Assembly: GCA_002104945.1 (NCBI GenBank) | Contig: MCFH01000114.1 | Location: 1 to 41,253, forward strand | DNA: 41,253 nt | Source: Piromyces finnis | Lineage: Eukaryota; Neocallimastigomycota; Neocallimastigomycetes; Neocallimastigales; Neocallimastigaceae | Reading direction: 5' to 3' | Shown: positions 28,195-38,630 of the stretch, piece after piece | Position numbering within the stretch: the stretch's first letter is position 1 | Layout of the letters: every line of letters starts with the position of its first letter | Position numbers and translations under genes: made by a program | Notes under the pieces: model-generated | What the model was told of the DNA's origin: nothing | The model's database searches: none | What the model saw: the letters and a program-made list of their open reading frames with translations, nothing else

Positions 28195-29056
28195 ATATTA
28201 TAAATTAATATTAATAAAATAAAAAAGTATTGATAATTATATTTTTTTTTTATATTTCAGAATATTAAAAATAAACAAAACAATTTAATACAAAAAAAAA
28301 GTTTTAGTTAAGAAAATAAATATATTTAACTAATAAAATTATTATTTTTATATAATAAATATAATAACATCAATAATATAATATTTAATATACATTTCAT
28401 TTATTTTCATTTGACTTCAATTATTTAAAAAAAAGTTTATAATTAGTTTTATTATAAATAGTTTTCATTCATAAATTTTGAATTATTAAAATGAATAATA
28501 AAGTTTTAAAAAATTATTAACATTATGACATTATGCTTCTTTTTGAGTTGAAAAATAAGTTTAATGTGAATTTGTAAATAATAGTCTATTTAAAAAAATA
28601 TTTAAGAAGGATACTATCAAATGAAATAAAATAAATAGTATTATGAATTGAACAAACTTTTAATTATAAATGTATGTCCATGTATAATATAACTTACATT
28701 TTTCAATAATGAAATTTTGTTTACATTTAAAAAGTTAATCAGCAGCAAAATTAAATAAAAACAAATTAAACTTATATTAAATAAGATTTATAAACCATAA
28801 ATTTTAAAATTATTATTTTATTAAATTAATATATTATTTTTTTGAAATTTTAAAAACTTTAATAAGTTTAATTTAAATGAAAAAAAATTAATGGTTTAAA
28901 ATCCACTTTTTATAATTTCTATTTTTCTTTAAAGACAGAATTTTTTGAAATTAGTGAAAGTTCAATTAAATATATATACGTTTTTAATAATATTTAAAAC
29001 AGAAAAACAGAGCAAACAATATAATTTAAGTCTAATACATAATATCAAATACCAAG
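28195..29056. other. AT-rich intergenic spacer
   Basis: No gene, repeat array or structured element that I can support. It separates the helicase stop codon from the next gene start. Confidence 0.65.
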
Positions 29057-30125
29057 ATGATTGCACATCCACCACTTAATTCTATGAAGAGCAATTATAA
29101 AATGAATAATATTAGAAAAAAAAATTATACAAAGAAAAAATCAAGGTTTTAATATAAAACATATTAATTTTATAGGTGTAATTGTTTAAATATGACACAT
29201 ACTAATATATAAACGTATTATAACAAATATATTCTTATCAACAGTTCTAATGAACCAAAAAAGAAGATTTCTGAAATTGAGAAATTAGAAATAGAAAATC
29301 AAGAAATGGAACAAAGACTTTTAGAATTAAAACAAAATTTAGCAAAAGAAAAGGAAAAGAGATTGTAATAATGAAAATTATTGTTATTGTTATATATATA
29401 ATCCATATTTGTTATTCAAAAAGTTTTCTTAATTTTTTTAAAATGCAATAAAATACTTATATAATTTAAATAACATATTTTATATTTTAAAGAAAACAAG
29501 GAAAGACATCATTTTGGCAAAGTGGAAAAAAAGGTGTATTATTTAATCATGGAAATGAAGTGATATATAATAAAAATCTTAATCAAGTAATATAAATTAT
29601 AAAAAAAAATATATATATAGTATTTATTTATTATATTTATTTATAAAATAATATATTAATAATTATTAATAATGTTTTGAAATATATAAAAAGATGAAGA
29701 ATAAAGATAGTATATATGGAATATCACTTCAAAATACATCATCTGGAATGTTAAAAAATAAAGGTAGATTTATACTATTAATATGTATTATGTATTATTT
29801 TTTTCTTAAAAAATAATATATTTAATTACAATATTATTTAAATAATAGGAATATATGATCCAATGCGATATCTTAATCTAAATAATAATAGGAAAAATAC
29901 ATTAAATTTAATTAACACATCTTCGTCGATTAAAAAACCGGAACCAAATAAAAATTCAAAAACAACAATAACAACTAATAATGTTAATGATAGTAAACAG
30001 GTATATATAATAATGATAAATATCAATATCAATAATGATTTTCATATTTTTAATAGTTTTAATATAAATATTATATTTAACTCTTATTAAAAATAAATTT
30101 ATTTATAAATATTAAATATTACAAT

Positions 30126-30208
<83 letters not shown>

Positions 30209-31589
30209 GGCAACAAATATTTTAAACTTTATTATTAATTTTATTAAAATTATAATACATGTAATATAAAAATATATAAAATAAAATCAAGCATAATAAT
30301 CCTGTTAAACAAAATGGCCAAATTGAAATTGAAAGCGATAAAAATAATGAAATAATATTAAAAAAAAAAACTGGAGGATTATTTAATTTTAATAAATATC
30401 TTGATAACTCAATTGATCAACTTAATAGCATTAGCTTGTCATCACCTGATGATACAACAATTATTAAAAGTAAATATGATGAAGCTATGAAAAGTAAAAC
30501 TTTAGTAGAAAATCAAGATACCAAAGTTAATAGTGGAAGTAATACATCAAGTAATGAATATATATATCCTTCAAATTATAAATCATCTCAAAAACAACAA
30601 AATGATGATTCCCGATTAATTGATGGTGAATTTAATGAAGAGGAAAGTCATAATTCGTTTGTTGAAGCATTAAATTTATGGAGAAAAGAAAGGCGAGAAC
30701 AGGAGATATCTAACGTAAATAAAAAAAAAGAAATTAAACCAAGTGTAGTTTTTGCTGAAAATTATAATGATAGTAAGTTTTTTTATTAGAATGTATAAGC
30801 TTTTTTTTTTTTTTTTTTGCATTATATAATGCTAGATAAATAAAAAAGAGTATAATATTATTTAAAAGAAAACTAAATTATCATATTAATATTAAAATTT
30901 ATCTCTTATTACAAAAAAATATATATAATTATAAATATACTTTAAAATGACAGTGAATTCATTTGAAACTCAAACTAAAGAGTTAAATAATGCATTGAAT
31001 ATGGATGAAATTATTAAGAATTTACAAGAATCAAAGTCAAATTTAAGTTATATGGAGAGATTAGCCCTTCATAAATATAGAGAACAATATAAAAAGGAGA
31101 TGGAAGAAGGTCAGAAACCAAAACTTGAAATTTTAAAGAAAGATATCAAAATAGTTGATGATATTGATGAAGATGAAATAGATGCAGAAGTTGAAAAATA
31201 TTGGGAAGATAATAATAAAGAAACAGATAATGAAAATGATATTGAAAAAGAAATTGAAAATAATTTAAATACTTATGTTAATCAATATAAGATGAAACAA
31301 TTAGGTACAAAAAATATTAATATAATTATATATTTAGAATAATTATAATTTTAATTACTCTTTTTTTTTTTTTTTTTTTTGATATATTTTGATGTTTTAA
31401 AATTTTATGGTAATTATATTTGTAGAACTCTATAAATATAATAAAGGTCTAAATGCTTATAATTCAAGAATGAATAATACTAAAACATCTGTATATATTG
31501 AGGATAGTTTCAGTGATGAAGATGAAAATGAAATAATTGAGTTTAATGATGTTTCACCAATTGTGGATGAACCAGATGAAATTAATTAA
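29057..31589 (+). CDS. ZBBX-like coiled-coil protein, B-box not found
   Basis: Eight exons: 29057-29145, 29245-29364, 29493-29586, 29694-29763, 29849-30000, 30292-30772, 30954-31304, 31426-31589; 506 residues, all junctions in frame. Three blocks, in the same order, recall the cilium-associated vertebrate protein ZBBX: a coiled coil EIENQEMEQRLLELKQNLAK followed by SFWQSGKKGVLF, a middle NSFVEALNLWRKERREQE, and NLSYMERLALHKYREQYK. The resemblance is from memory and short. The Cys/His-rich B-box that names ZBBX is not seen, so either it was lost or the gene belongs to a broader family. The linkers are Asn/Ser-rich and the C-terminus is acidic (EDSFSDEDENEIIEF). A role in zoospore flagella would fit but is inference. 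Intron 5 contains a 43-T run. The start could alternatively be the next in-frame ATG at 29087. Confidence 0.6.
30163..30205. repeat. 43-nt poly-T tract in an intron
   Basis: Uninterrupted T run inside intron 30001-30291, preceded by a TA run. It is a likely sequencing and assembly weak spot but does not touch coding sequence. Confidence 0.9.
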
Positions 31590-32179
31590 ATATTATTAAA
31601 AATAAATTAAAAAAAAAAAAAAATAAAAAATAAACTTTTTTTTTTAAAATTTAAATTAAAGATTTATAACAAAAATTTATAGTCCAAAATAAAAACAACA
31701 TTAAAGTTATTAAAGTTATAATATTTAACATTTTTTATTTAATTTTTAATATTTAATTATTATTATTTAATATTTATAGTTATATTTAGTATTTAATATT
31801 TAATTATTATTATTTAATATTTATAGTTATATTTAGTATTTAATATTTAATAGTAAATGAATAAGCATAAATGAATTAATGCTTATTAAATAAATGAAGA
31901 TAGATTACTGTTTTAATAAATTAGATAGTTTTAAAGCAATTAATTATAAAGATAATATAAATATTGAATTTTGCTTGAAGGTGCAATAATACAACCATTT
32001 TTGAATAAATTTAAAATTTTTAAAATTATAATTAACAATAAGTTGTTTTTTAATACACTATAACTACATAATCTATTTTCCAGTAGTTCTACCATATTAA
32101 TATGAATTGAAATTTAGGTTTTATGGTAATTATTACTCTTGAGTGTTAGTACAAGGCCGGTTCGTTCCACACAATTTTT
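31590..32179. other. Intergenic spacer with a 47-bp tandem duplication
   Basis: AT-rich. Two 47-bp units starting near 31747 and 31794 (TAATATTTAATTATTATTAT type). From about 32135 toward 32180 the GC content rises, marking the downstream end of the bacterial-type segment that holds the CPBP gene. No other gene seen. Confidence 0.65.
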
Positions 32180-33043
32180 TCAGACAATCGTGTTTTTCTT
32201 GTTTTCCCTTCTTGAATTGATCATTAATACTATTATTAATGACAAAGAATTTGATAAAACGATCCTAATGATTTGCATAGTGTCTGCTTCCATCACTCCA
32301 CCATCTCCAACACTACGAACATGAAGAGCATTTGAAATAAAGTTGTTAAAAAAGTGTTCAAACATACCTACCCACAAAACACCTGTCATATTCATGCAGG
32401 TTCCCCACTCTATAGCAAGTATACCTGCTAAAACAATATATCCAAAAGCAAAAACTATAGCCATTGGTATAGTCATTGAGCCATCAATTACTCCTTGCAC
32501 ACATGTAATAACATGCCAAACTCCGAACATAAGAGCCTGCACATAATTACCGGTTTTAAATCCGCATTTATCACTGATAGCCCTAAGCATAATTCCTCGA
32601 AACATTCCTTCTTCTGCTAAAACATTGATAATGTTGCCAATTATACAGATTACTATTGCAGTAAAAGAAATAGATATTTCATTTGTCGCACCAGTTAAAC
32701 CAAAATTTGTGATATATACAGATAATCGCGGGGACTTATCCTGAATACCAAGAATAGTCATCTCGATACCATATGATACCGCGAAGGTTGTAATGCCAAG
32801 TCCCAAACCGTATAAGGCATATCGAACTGCATTCTTTTTTTTTAATCCTATATCGGACAGTTTATATCCTAATTTTTTTGTTACTATTACTGTTGCTATA
32901 ATGCATACAATTTTGCATATAACATTTTCGCCTATAAAGGTACTATCAGTTTTTATAAGCAAAAACTCTATATCCTTAATTAATTCGCATACAATATATA
33001 ATCCTATTATAGTTAAAATTACAGATTTTTTTGTATTTTCCAT
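32180..33043 (-). CDS. CPBP family intramembrane glutamic protease, bacterial type
   Basis: An uninterrupted 287-residue membrane protein. The conserved CPBP (ABI/Rce1-like) motifs are all present: AEEGMFRGIMLRA (paired Glu and Arg, about residues 141-153), FGVWHV (about 173-178) and MFEHFFNN (about 225-232), supplying the Glu/Glu/His/His active-site set within membrane helices. Bacterial members process or confer immunity to small peptides; eukaryotic relatives include the CAAX protease Rce1. GC is about 36-38% in sampled lines, well above the flanking spacer, there are no introns, and an AAGGAGG lies upstream on the same strand, so this looks like recently acquired Firmicutes DNA. The chosen start is the first in-frame ATG; an ATG at 33059, nearer the ribosome site, is out of frame by one A in a homopolymer. 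Activity in the fungus is unknown, and misassembly is possible. Confidence 0.85.
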   Translation of the reverse strand: MENTKKSVILTIIGLYIVCELIKDIEFLLIKTDSTFIGENVICKIVCIIATVIVTKKLGYKLSDIGLKKKNAVRYALYGLGLGITTFAVSYGIEMTILGIQDKSPRLSVYITNFGLTGATNEISISFTAIVICIIGNIINVLAEEGMFRGIMLRAISDKCGFKTGNYVQALMFGVWHVITCVQGVIDGSMTIPMAIVFAFGYIVLAGILAIEWGTCMNMTGVLWVGMFEHFFNNFISNALHVRSVGDGGVMEADTMQIIRIVLSNSLSLIIVLMINSRRENKKNTIV

Positions 33044-33072
33044 ATTTTAATTTCTTCATTTTTTCAATTTTC

Positions 33073-33079
33073 CCTCCTT
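33073..33079 (-). promoter_or_regulatory. Shine-Dalgarno-like sequence upstream of CPBP gene
   Basis: On the minus strand it reads AAGGAGG. It ends 13 nt before an ATG at 33059 and 29 nt before the in-frame ATG at 33043. A ribosome-binding site has no known role in fungal cytosolic translation, so it is most simply a remnant of the bacterial donor DNA. Confidence 0.6.
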
Positions 33080-33080
33080 G

Positions 33081-34274
33081 AATCATCATTAATATAATAA
33101 ATTATTAATTTTAACTTTTTATTATTAAATATAATTCAATTATTGTTATATTATATATTATAAAAAATATATTATAAAAGATATATTATAAAAAGATATA
33201 TTACAATATATTCATTAATATACAGGCTTTAATGTGGCTTAATGAAACGACCAATCATAAAACAAACATATAATTGTATTAAAGTTTGTAAGATAATCAC
33301 GTGGATGACTTGGAAGGTTTTAAATAAAATATTAACCAATAACATTTAGAGATCTTATTAGATGAGGTCATTCTAGGAAGAATTATTGGATATCTGTAAT
33401 ATACAATATCCAATATAGTTATATTAACTTTTACTATCACCAAAACGTACCTCGTAATAATTAATAATTAATATTAAATAGAAATACATAACTAAATAAT
33501 AGAAATTATTATAATAATAAATAATCAAATATTATTATTTATGAATATTTATTTTTGTACATGATATAGATAATAATATAGGAATAAATTTAACCCTTTA
33601 ATTATATTACCTATTAAGTAGGTTGAGCTTATCAATAATTTATTTATTATGAATTGAATAATATTTATTAGTTATTGAAAGGTAATACAATATAGATTAA
33701 TATATGTTACATCATATATTACCACTAAATAAATTATATTGGAAAGTTATATCGTATATCAAAATCATTCAATAGTTATTAATCAAATAATTTTTTTTAT
33801 TTCTAATAGATAATAATAAATATAATATTATTACATAAATTTTTTTTTTAATTAATCAAAATCTTTTGAAGAAAAGTAAAAAAAAATAAAAATATTTTTT
33901 TACTTTTTTTTTTTTTTAAAATTAAAATTAAATAAAATTTTTTTTATTTAACATCAAAAAGGAAAAAATTTTTTTAATCAAGAATAAAAGTAAATATTAT
34001 TTATATATAATTATATAATGTTTTTAACCATAGATATACATATCAGTAAAATAATAAGTTTAATACAAAGTGTAGAAGGAATTTAAAAGAAAAAGAGGAA
34101 AAAATATGAGTAAATTATTCAGTAAATTTATAAACAATAAATTGAAACAATGAAAAACAGATGTAAACAATAAATAATTATTTCGTTGATGTTTTAATGT
34201 AATTAGAAAAAAAGATTTGTCTAATTGTATTTCGAGAAACCTTTCAAATAGAGACGGCATATTCATATCATTCA

Positions 34275-34305
<31 letters not shown>

Positions 34306-34476
34306 TTAAATTATTCAATCATATTATTAACAGAAAATAAAAAGGATTCAATTTACTATTTAATCAATTTGTTTTCATTTAAAAAATATAGAAGAAGAAA
34401 GGAATAAATAATAAATATATAAAGAAAATCAAACAAAAGTATTAATTTTTTAAATTTATATATTTTTAAATAAAGA
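33081..34476. other. Intergenic spacer upstream of V-ATPase B
   Basis: Mostly AT-rich. The part at about 33220-33470 is less AT-extreme and could be an old insertion or the edge of the transferred segment, but it holds no recognisable product. It includes a GGATAT/ATATCC inverted repeat near 33388-33412. A 30-A run at about 34267-34300 lies in the probable leader of the V-ATPase gene. The 71-codon minus frame at 34060-34275 has no support. Confidence 0.6.
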
Positions 34477-36186
34477 ATGGCCGATCCAAGATTAACAGCT
34501 CAAGAAGCCGCAGCCATTCATGCTGCTGCTGTTACTAGAGATTACAACATCGAACCACGTTTAGGTAAATATCATTGTATAAAAATAAGAATAAAGATGA
34601 TTAAGATGATTAATAAGAATTATTAAATAATAATAAAGATTACCGTACTGTCGGTGGTGTTAACGGTCCTCTTGTTATTATGGATAACATTAAGGTATAT
34701 ATCTTAATATTATAAATTTCATAAGAATTTGTTAAGAAATAAAATATTAATGAAACAAAACTTTATTATAAAAATAAATAAATATATATATAAATAGTTC
34801 CCAAAATTCGATGAAATTGTTAACCTTACTCTTCCAGATGGTTCCAAGCGTACTGGTAAGGTTCTTGAAATTCAAGGTAAGAAGGCCGTCGTCCAAGTTT
34901 ACGAAGGTACTTCTGGTATTGATGTTAAGGAAACTCATGCTGAATTCACTGGTAAGCCAGCTACCATTGCTGTCTCTGAAGATGTCTTAGGTCGTATCTT
35001 CAACGGTTCTGGTAAGAGTATCGATAAGGGTCCAAAGGTCTTCGCTGAAGATTACCTCGATATTAACGGTCAACCAATTAACCCATACAGTCGTATCTAC
35101 CCAGAAGAAATGATTCAAACTGGTATTTCATCTATTGATTGTATGAACTCTATTGCTCGTGGTCAAAAGATTCCAATTTTCTCTGCTTCTGGTCTTCCAC
35201 ACAACGAAATTGCCGCCCAAATTTGTCGTCAAGCCGGTCTTGTTAAGAAGATTGGTAAGGATGTTATCGATTCTCACGAAGATAACTTCTCTATTGTATT
35301 CGCCGCTATGGGTGTTAACATGGAAACTGCTCGTTTCTTCACCCAAGAATTCGAAGAAAACGGTGCCATGGAACGTGTCACTCTCTTCCTTAACATGGCT
35401 AACGATCCAACCATTGAACGTATTATTACTCCACGTATTGCTCTTACTACTGCTGAATACCTTGCTTACCAAACTGAAAAGCACGTTCTTGTTATTTTAA
35501 CTGATATGACTTCTTACGCTGATGCCCTTCGTGAAATTTCAGCTGCTCGTGAAGAAGTTCCAGGTCGTCGTGGTTACCCAGGTTACATGTACACTGATCT
35601 TTCCACCATTTACGAACGTGCTGGTCGTGTTGAAGGTAGAAACGGTTCTATTACTCAAATTCCAATTCTTACTATGCCAAACGATGATATTACTCACCCA
35701 ATTCCAGATCTTACTGGTTATATTACTGAAGGTCAAATTTACGTTGATCGTCAACTTCACAACCGTCAAATTTACCCACCAATTAACGTTCTTCCATCTC
35801 TTTCTCGTTTAATGAAGTCTGCTATTGGTGAAGGTATGACCAGAAAGGATCACGGTGATGTTTCTAACCAATTATATGCTAAGTACGCTATTGGTAAGGA
35901 TGCTGCTGCTATGAAGGCTGTTGTTGGTGAAGATGCTCTTAACCAAGAAGATAAGTTAGCTTTAGAATTCTTAGATAAATTCGAAAAGTCTTTCATTTCT
36001 CAAAGTTACTCTGAAAACAGAACTATCTACGAATCCTTAGATTTAGCTTGGTCTCTTCTTCGTATCTTCCCTAAGGAAATGCTTAACCGTATTCCAGCTA
36101 AGGTTATTCAAGAATTCTACCAACGTGAAAGAAAGAATGCCCAACAAAAGGCTGAAGCTCTTAAGGAAGCTAAGGAATCTAACTAA
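34477..36186 (+). CDS. VMA2: V-type proton ATPase subunit B
   Basis: Three exons: 34477-34564, 34639-34694, 34798-36186; 510 residues, close to yeast Vma2 (517). The non-catalytic nucleotide-binding subunit of the V1 sector, it alternates with subunit A in the hexamer that drives proton pumping into vacuoles and other acidic compartments. Visible family blocks: [19 protein letters not shown] in exons 1-2, the P-loop-equivalent [17 protein letters not shown] with [26 protein letters not shown], then [13 protein letters not shown], and [15 protein letters not shown] with [14 protein letters not shown]. Exon 3 is strikingly richer in C-ending codons (AAC, TAC, TTC, GTC) than the other genes, consistent with high expression. 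No break or missing block seen. Confidence 0.97.
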
Positions 36187-37108
36187 ATTGATTAAACAAA
36201 GTGTATAATCCTTCAATAATACCTTTTTTTATTTTAATTCTTATTATCATTTTTATAATATAATTAAATTTTTATTTATGATGTTTGGAAGTTCTGCTAT
36301 ATAAACAAAAATTATAATAATCACTAATAATTCATCATAAAAATAGAATCCTATATTACATAATTTTAGAGTTGCTAAATATCTATTGAAAAAAGTTAAA
36401 AGTTTAGATAAAAGTAATATAAAGTTTTTATTTAAATTATGGATAAAACTTTTTCCAATAATTTTAGTTATTCAAAAATAAAAAAAATAATTTATTAATT
36501 TATTTTTTTATAGTGAAGAATGACCTAGCGTTATGAAGAAAGTAGAAATTTATTTATTTATATATATGAGAAAAGTTAAAAAAAAGAGAGAGAATTTCAT
36601 TTAAAGATTAAAATTTATCATCATTAGAATTTTTTTTAAGATTATATCATACAAAGTAAAACAAAAAATAACAAAAAAAATTAAATATATATATAAAATA
36701 AAATAAAACAAAATACAAATAATTAATAACAAGAAAACAACTTTTCAAATAAAAATAATAAAACAATTTAATGATACTAAATTAATCATCATAAAATAAA
36801 TTAATAAATAAATAAATTAAAAAAAAAAAACAATAAAGCAAATTAAAATATATATAAAATTAATAAAGAATATATATATATATAAATTGTTGTAATTATT
36901 GTGTGGAGTTTTTAAAATAGGATTGGGAAGTAAGATTTAAAAATTTAAATTGTAAAATGTTGTATAAAGAATTGTGATAGAAAATGTTTAGGTCTAAACA
37001 AGGAAGAGTAAATGAGAAAGATTTATAAGTATATAATTAATTTGTGTATTTTTTTTCTGTGTTAAATATTATAAATTTAATGTGAAGAGGTAATACTAAT
37101 ATTATCTT
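36187..37108. other. AT-rich intergenic spacer
   Basis: The 3' flank of V-ATPase B, then A/T-rich sequence without a gene. Composition shifts toward less AT from about 36900 on, approaching the repeat array of the retrotransposon. Confidence 0.65.
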
Positions 37109-37265
37109 CATGGTACTGAGAGAGTAACCCTCTTGGGAACGTGCCTTCATTTATTTAATAAATGTAGTTTCTCAAGGGGGTCTACTCATGCTCAAACCCT
37201 CTTGGGAACGTGCCTTCATTTATTTAATAAATGTAGTTTCTCAAGGGGGTCTACTCATGCTCAAA

Positions 37266-37742
37266 CCCTCTTGGGAACGTGCCTTCATTTATTTAATAAA
37301 TGTAGTTTCTCAAGGGGGTCTACTCATGCTCATGGTACTGAGAGAGTAGAAAGAATTAAATCCAAGTATTGCGCAATGGATGCTTGGTGCCCTCTTAGGA
37401 ATGTGCCTTCATTTATTTAATAAATGTAATTTCTCAAGGGGGTCTACTCATGCTCATGGTACTGAGAGAGTAGAAAGAATTAAATCCAAGCATTGCGCAA
37501 TGGATGCTTGGTTAGTCTTCAAGGGAAAATTATTAGGACTAAGCTCATGGTACTGAGCGATTAAAAAACATTTTATTCATCAAATTTAAGTATTTGATGA
37601 ATAAGTGAATGTTTGATTTTTCAGGTAAGTTTGTATAGTATTTAATTAGAAGAGTAATACATTTTGTTGCTGTATTTTTTCTTTTATTCATGTATTCATG
37701 TAGTACTACTCTTCTCTTGTAAGAATCCAATGTAGTCAACTT
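37266..37742 (+). repeat. Higher-order repeat, copy 1
   Basis: Contains two versions of the CCCTCTT hairpin (at 37266 and 37390), two CCAAG hairpins (37362-37387 and 37486-37511), then the TTATTCATC hairpin (37573-37604) and the AGAAGAGTA hairpin (37648-37715). It ends at CCAATGTAGTCAACTT. Confidence 0.85.
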
Positions 37743-38217
37743 CCCTCTTGGGAACGTGCCTTCATTTATTAAATAAATGTAGTTTCTCAAGGGGGTCTAC
37801 TCATGCTCATGGTACTGAGAGAGTAGAAAGAATTAAATCCAAGTATTGCGCAATGGATGCTTGGTGCCCTCTTAGGAACGTGCCTTCATTTATTTAATAA
37901 TGGAGTTTATCAAGGGGGTCTACTCATGCTCATGGTACTGAGAGAGTAGAAAGAATTAAATCCAAGCATTGCGCAATGGATGCTTGGTTAGTCTTTAAGG
38001 GAAAATTATTAGGACTAAGCTCATGGTACTGAGCGATTAAAAAACATTTTATTCATCGAATTAAGTATTTGATGAATAAGTTGAATGTTTGATATTCAGG
38101 CAAGTTTGTATAGTATTTAATTAGAAGAGTAATACATTTTGTTGCTGTATTTTTTCTTTTATTCATGTATTCATGTAGTACTACTCTTCTCTTGTAAGAA
38201 TCCAATGTAGTCAACTT
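37743..38217 (+). repeat. Higher-order repeat, copy 2
   Basis: Near-identical to copy 1 over its full length, with scattered substitutions and small indels. One indel weakens the inner stem at about 37889-37905. It also ends at CCAATGTAGTCAACTT. Confidence 0.85.
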
Positions 38218-38630
38218 TAGTATTTGCATTGTATTTTTATATTCATGTAGCTATTGTTGTATTGTTTCTTGTAAGAGACTGATTCACTCTACATCATGTA
38301 AAAATACTATTCACAAGCTTTCTGGTGTCGACATTCTTGATTCAAATTTTTTACCAATTTAAATATTTAATGAAAAGTAAAGTCAAACAAGTTTAGTGTC
38401 AAAAAGCGATTCGAATTTACTAACAACAAACCAAAACTAGAATTTTTAAAGAAAATTTACAACTAGAATTCAAAAAAAGAAACTTTAAACAAAGCATCGT
38501 AACAATTTTTGTACTATCCAGTACTTTTAAGAAGAGAGAGAGAGACAGATTTTTTTTCCATATACGTTATATTTATAATTTTTATTAGTATTTATTTTAT
38601 ATTCAATATTTTTAATTAGAATTTATTATC
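38218..38630 (+). promoter_or_regulatory. Unique leader between repeat array and LINE ORF1
   Basis: The first 65 bp or so look like a degenerate third copy of the unit end: TTCATGTAG and TTTCTTGTAAGA words in the same order as in the array. A (GA)n run lies at 38534-38545. No upstream ORF of note. Calling this the 5' UTR is by position. Confidence 0.55.

Larger units (their letters stand above)
37109..38217 (+). repeat. Higher-order tandem repeat array of nested hairpins
   Basis: Three 69-bp units start at 37128, 37197 and 37266, each beginning CCCTCTTGGGAACGTGCC. The third opens a longer unit of about 477 bp (37266-37742), which repeats at 37743-38217. Each 69-bp unit folds as a nested stem: outer arms CCCTCTTGGGAAC and GTTTCTCAAGGGGG, inner arms CATTTATT and AATAAATG. 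The long unit adds further stems: TCTACTC/GAGTAGA, CCAAGCAT/ATGCTTGG around a TTGCGCAA palindrome, TTAGTC/GACTAA, GCTCA/TGAGC, TTATTCATCAAA/TTTGATGAATAA, and AGAAGAGTAATAC with GTACTACTCTTCT. The first visible piece (37109-37127) is a truncated unit. This resembles monomer arrays in front of some LINE coding regions, but no function is shown. Confidence 0.85.

Noticed and set aside
34060-34275. 71-codon minus-strand frame before V-ATPase B
   Set aside because: No family resemblance, spacer-like composition, and it lies in or near the probable leader of the plus-strand gene.
35128-35812. Several open frames opposite to or offset from V-ATPase B
   Set aside because: Shadow frames produced by the strong codon bias of the real gene.
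37133-37420. 95-codon frame with a 23-residue repeat across the 69-bp units
   Set aside because: It is open only because 69 is a multiple of three. It begins at TTG, has no family resemblance, and does not persist into the later repeat copies.
37128-38217. CRISPR-like spacing of repeats
   Set aside because: Units are directly adjacent, vary in length and have no unique spacers; this is eukaryotic repeat DNA by the LINE.
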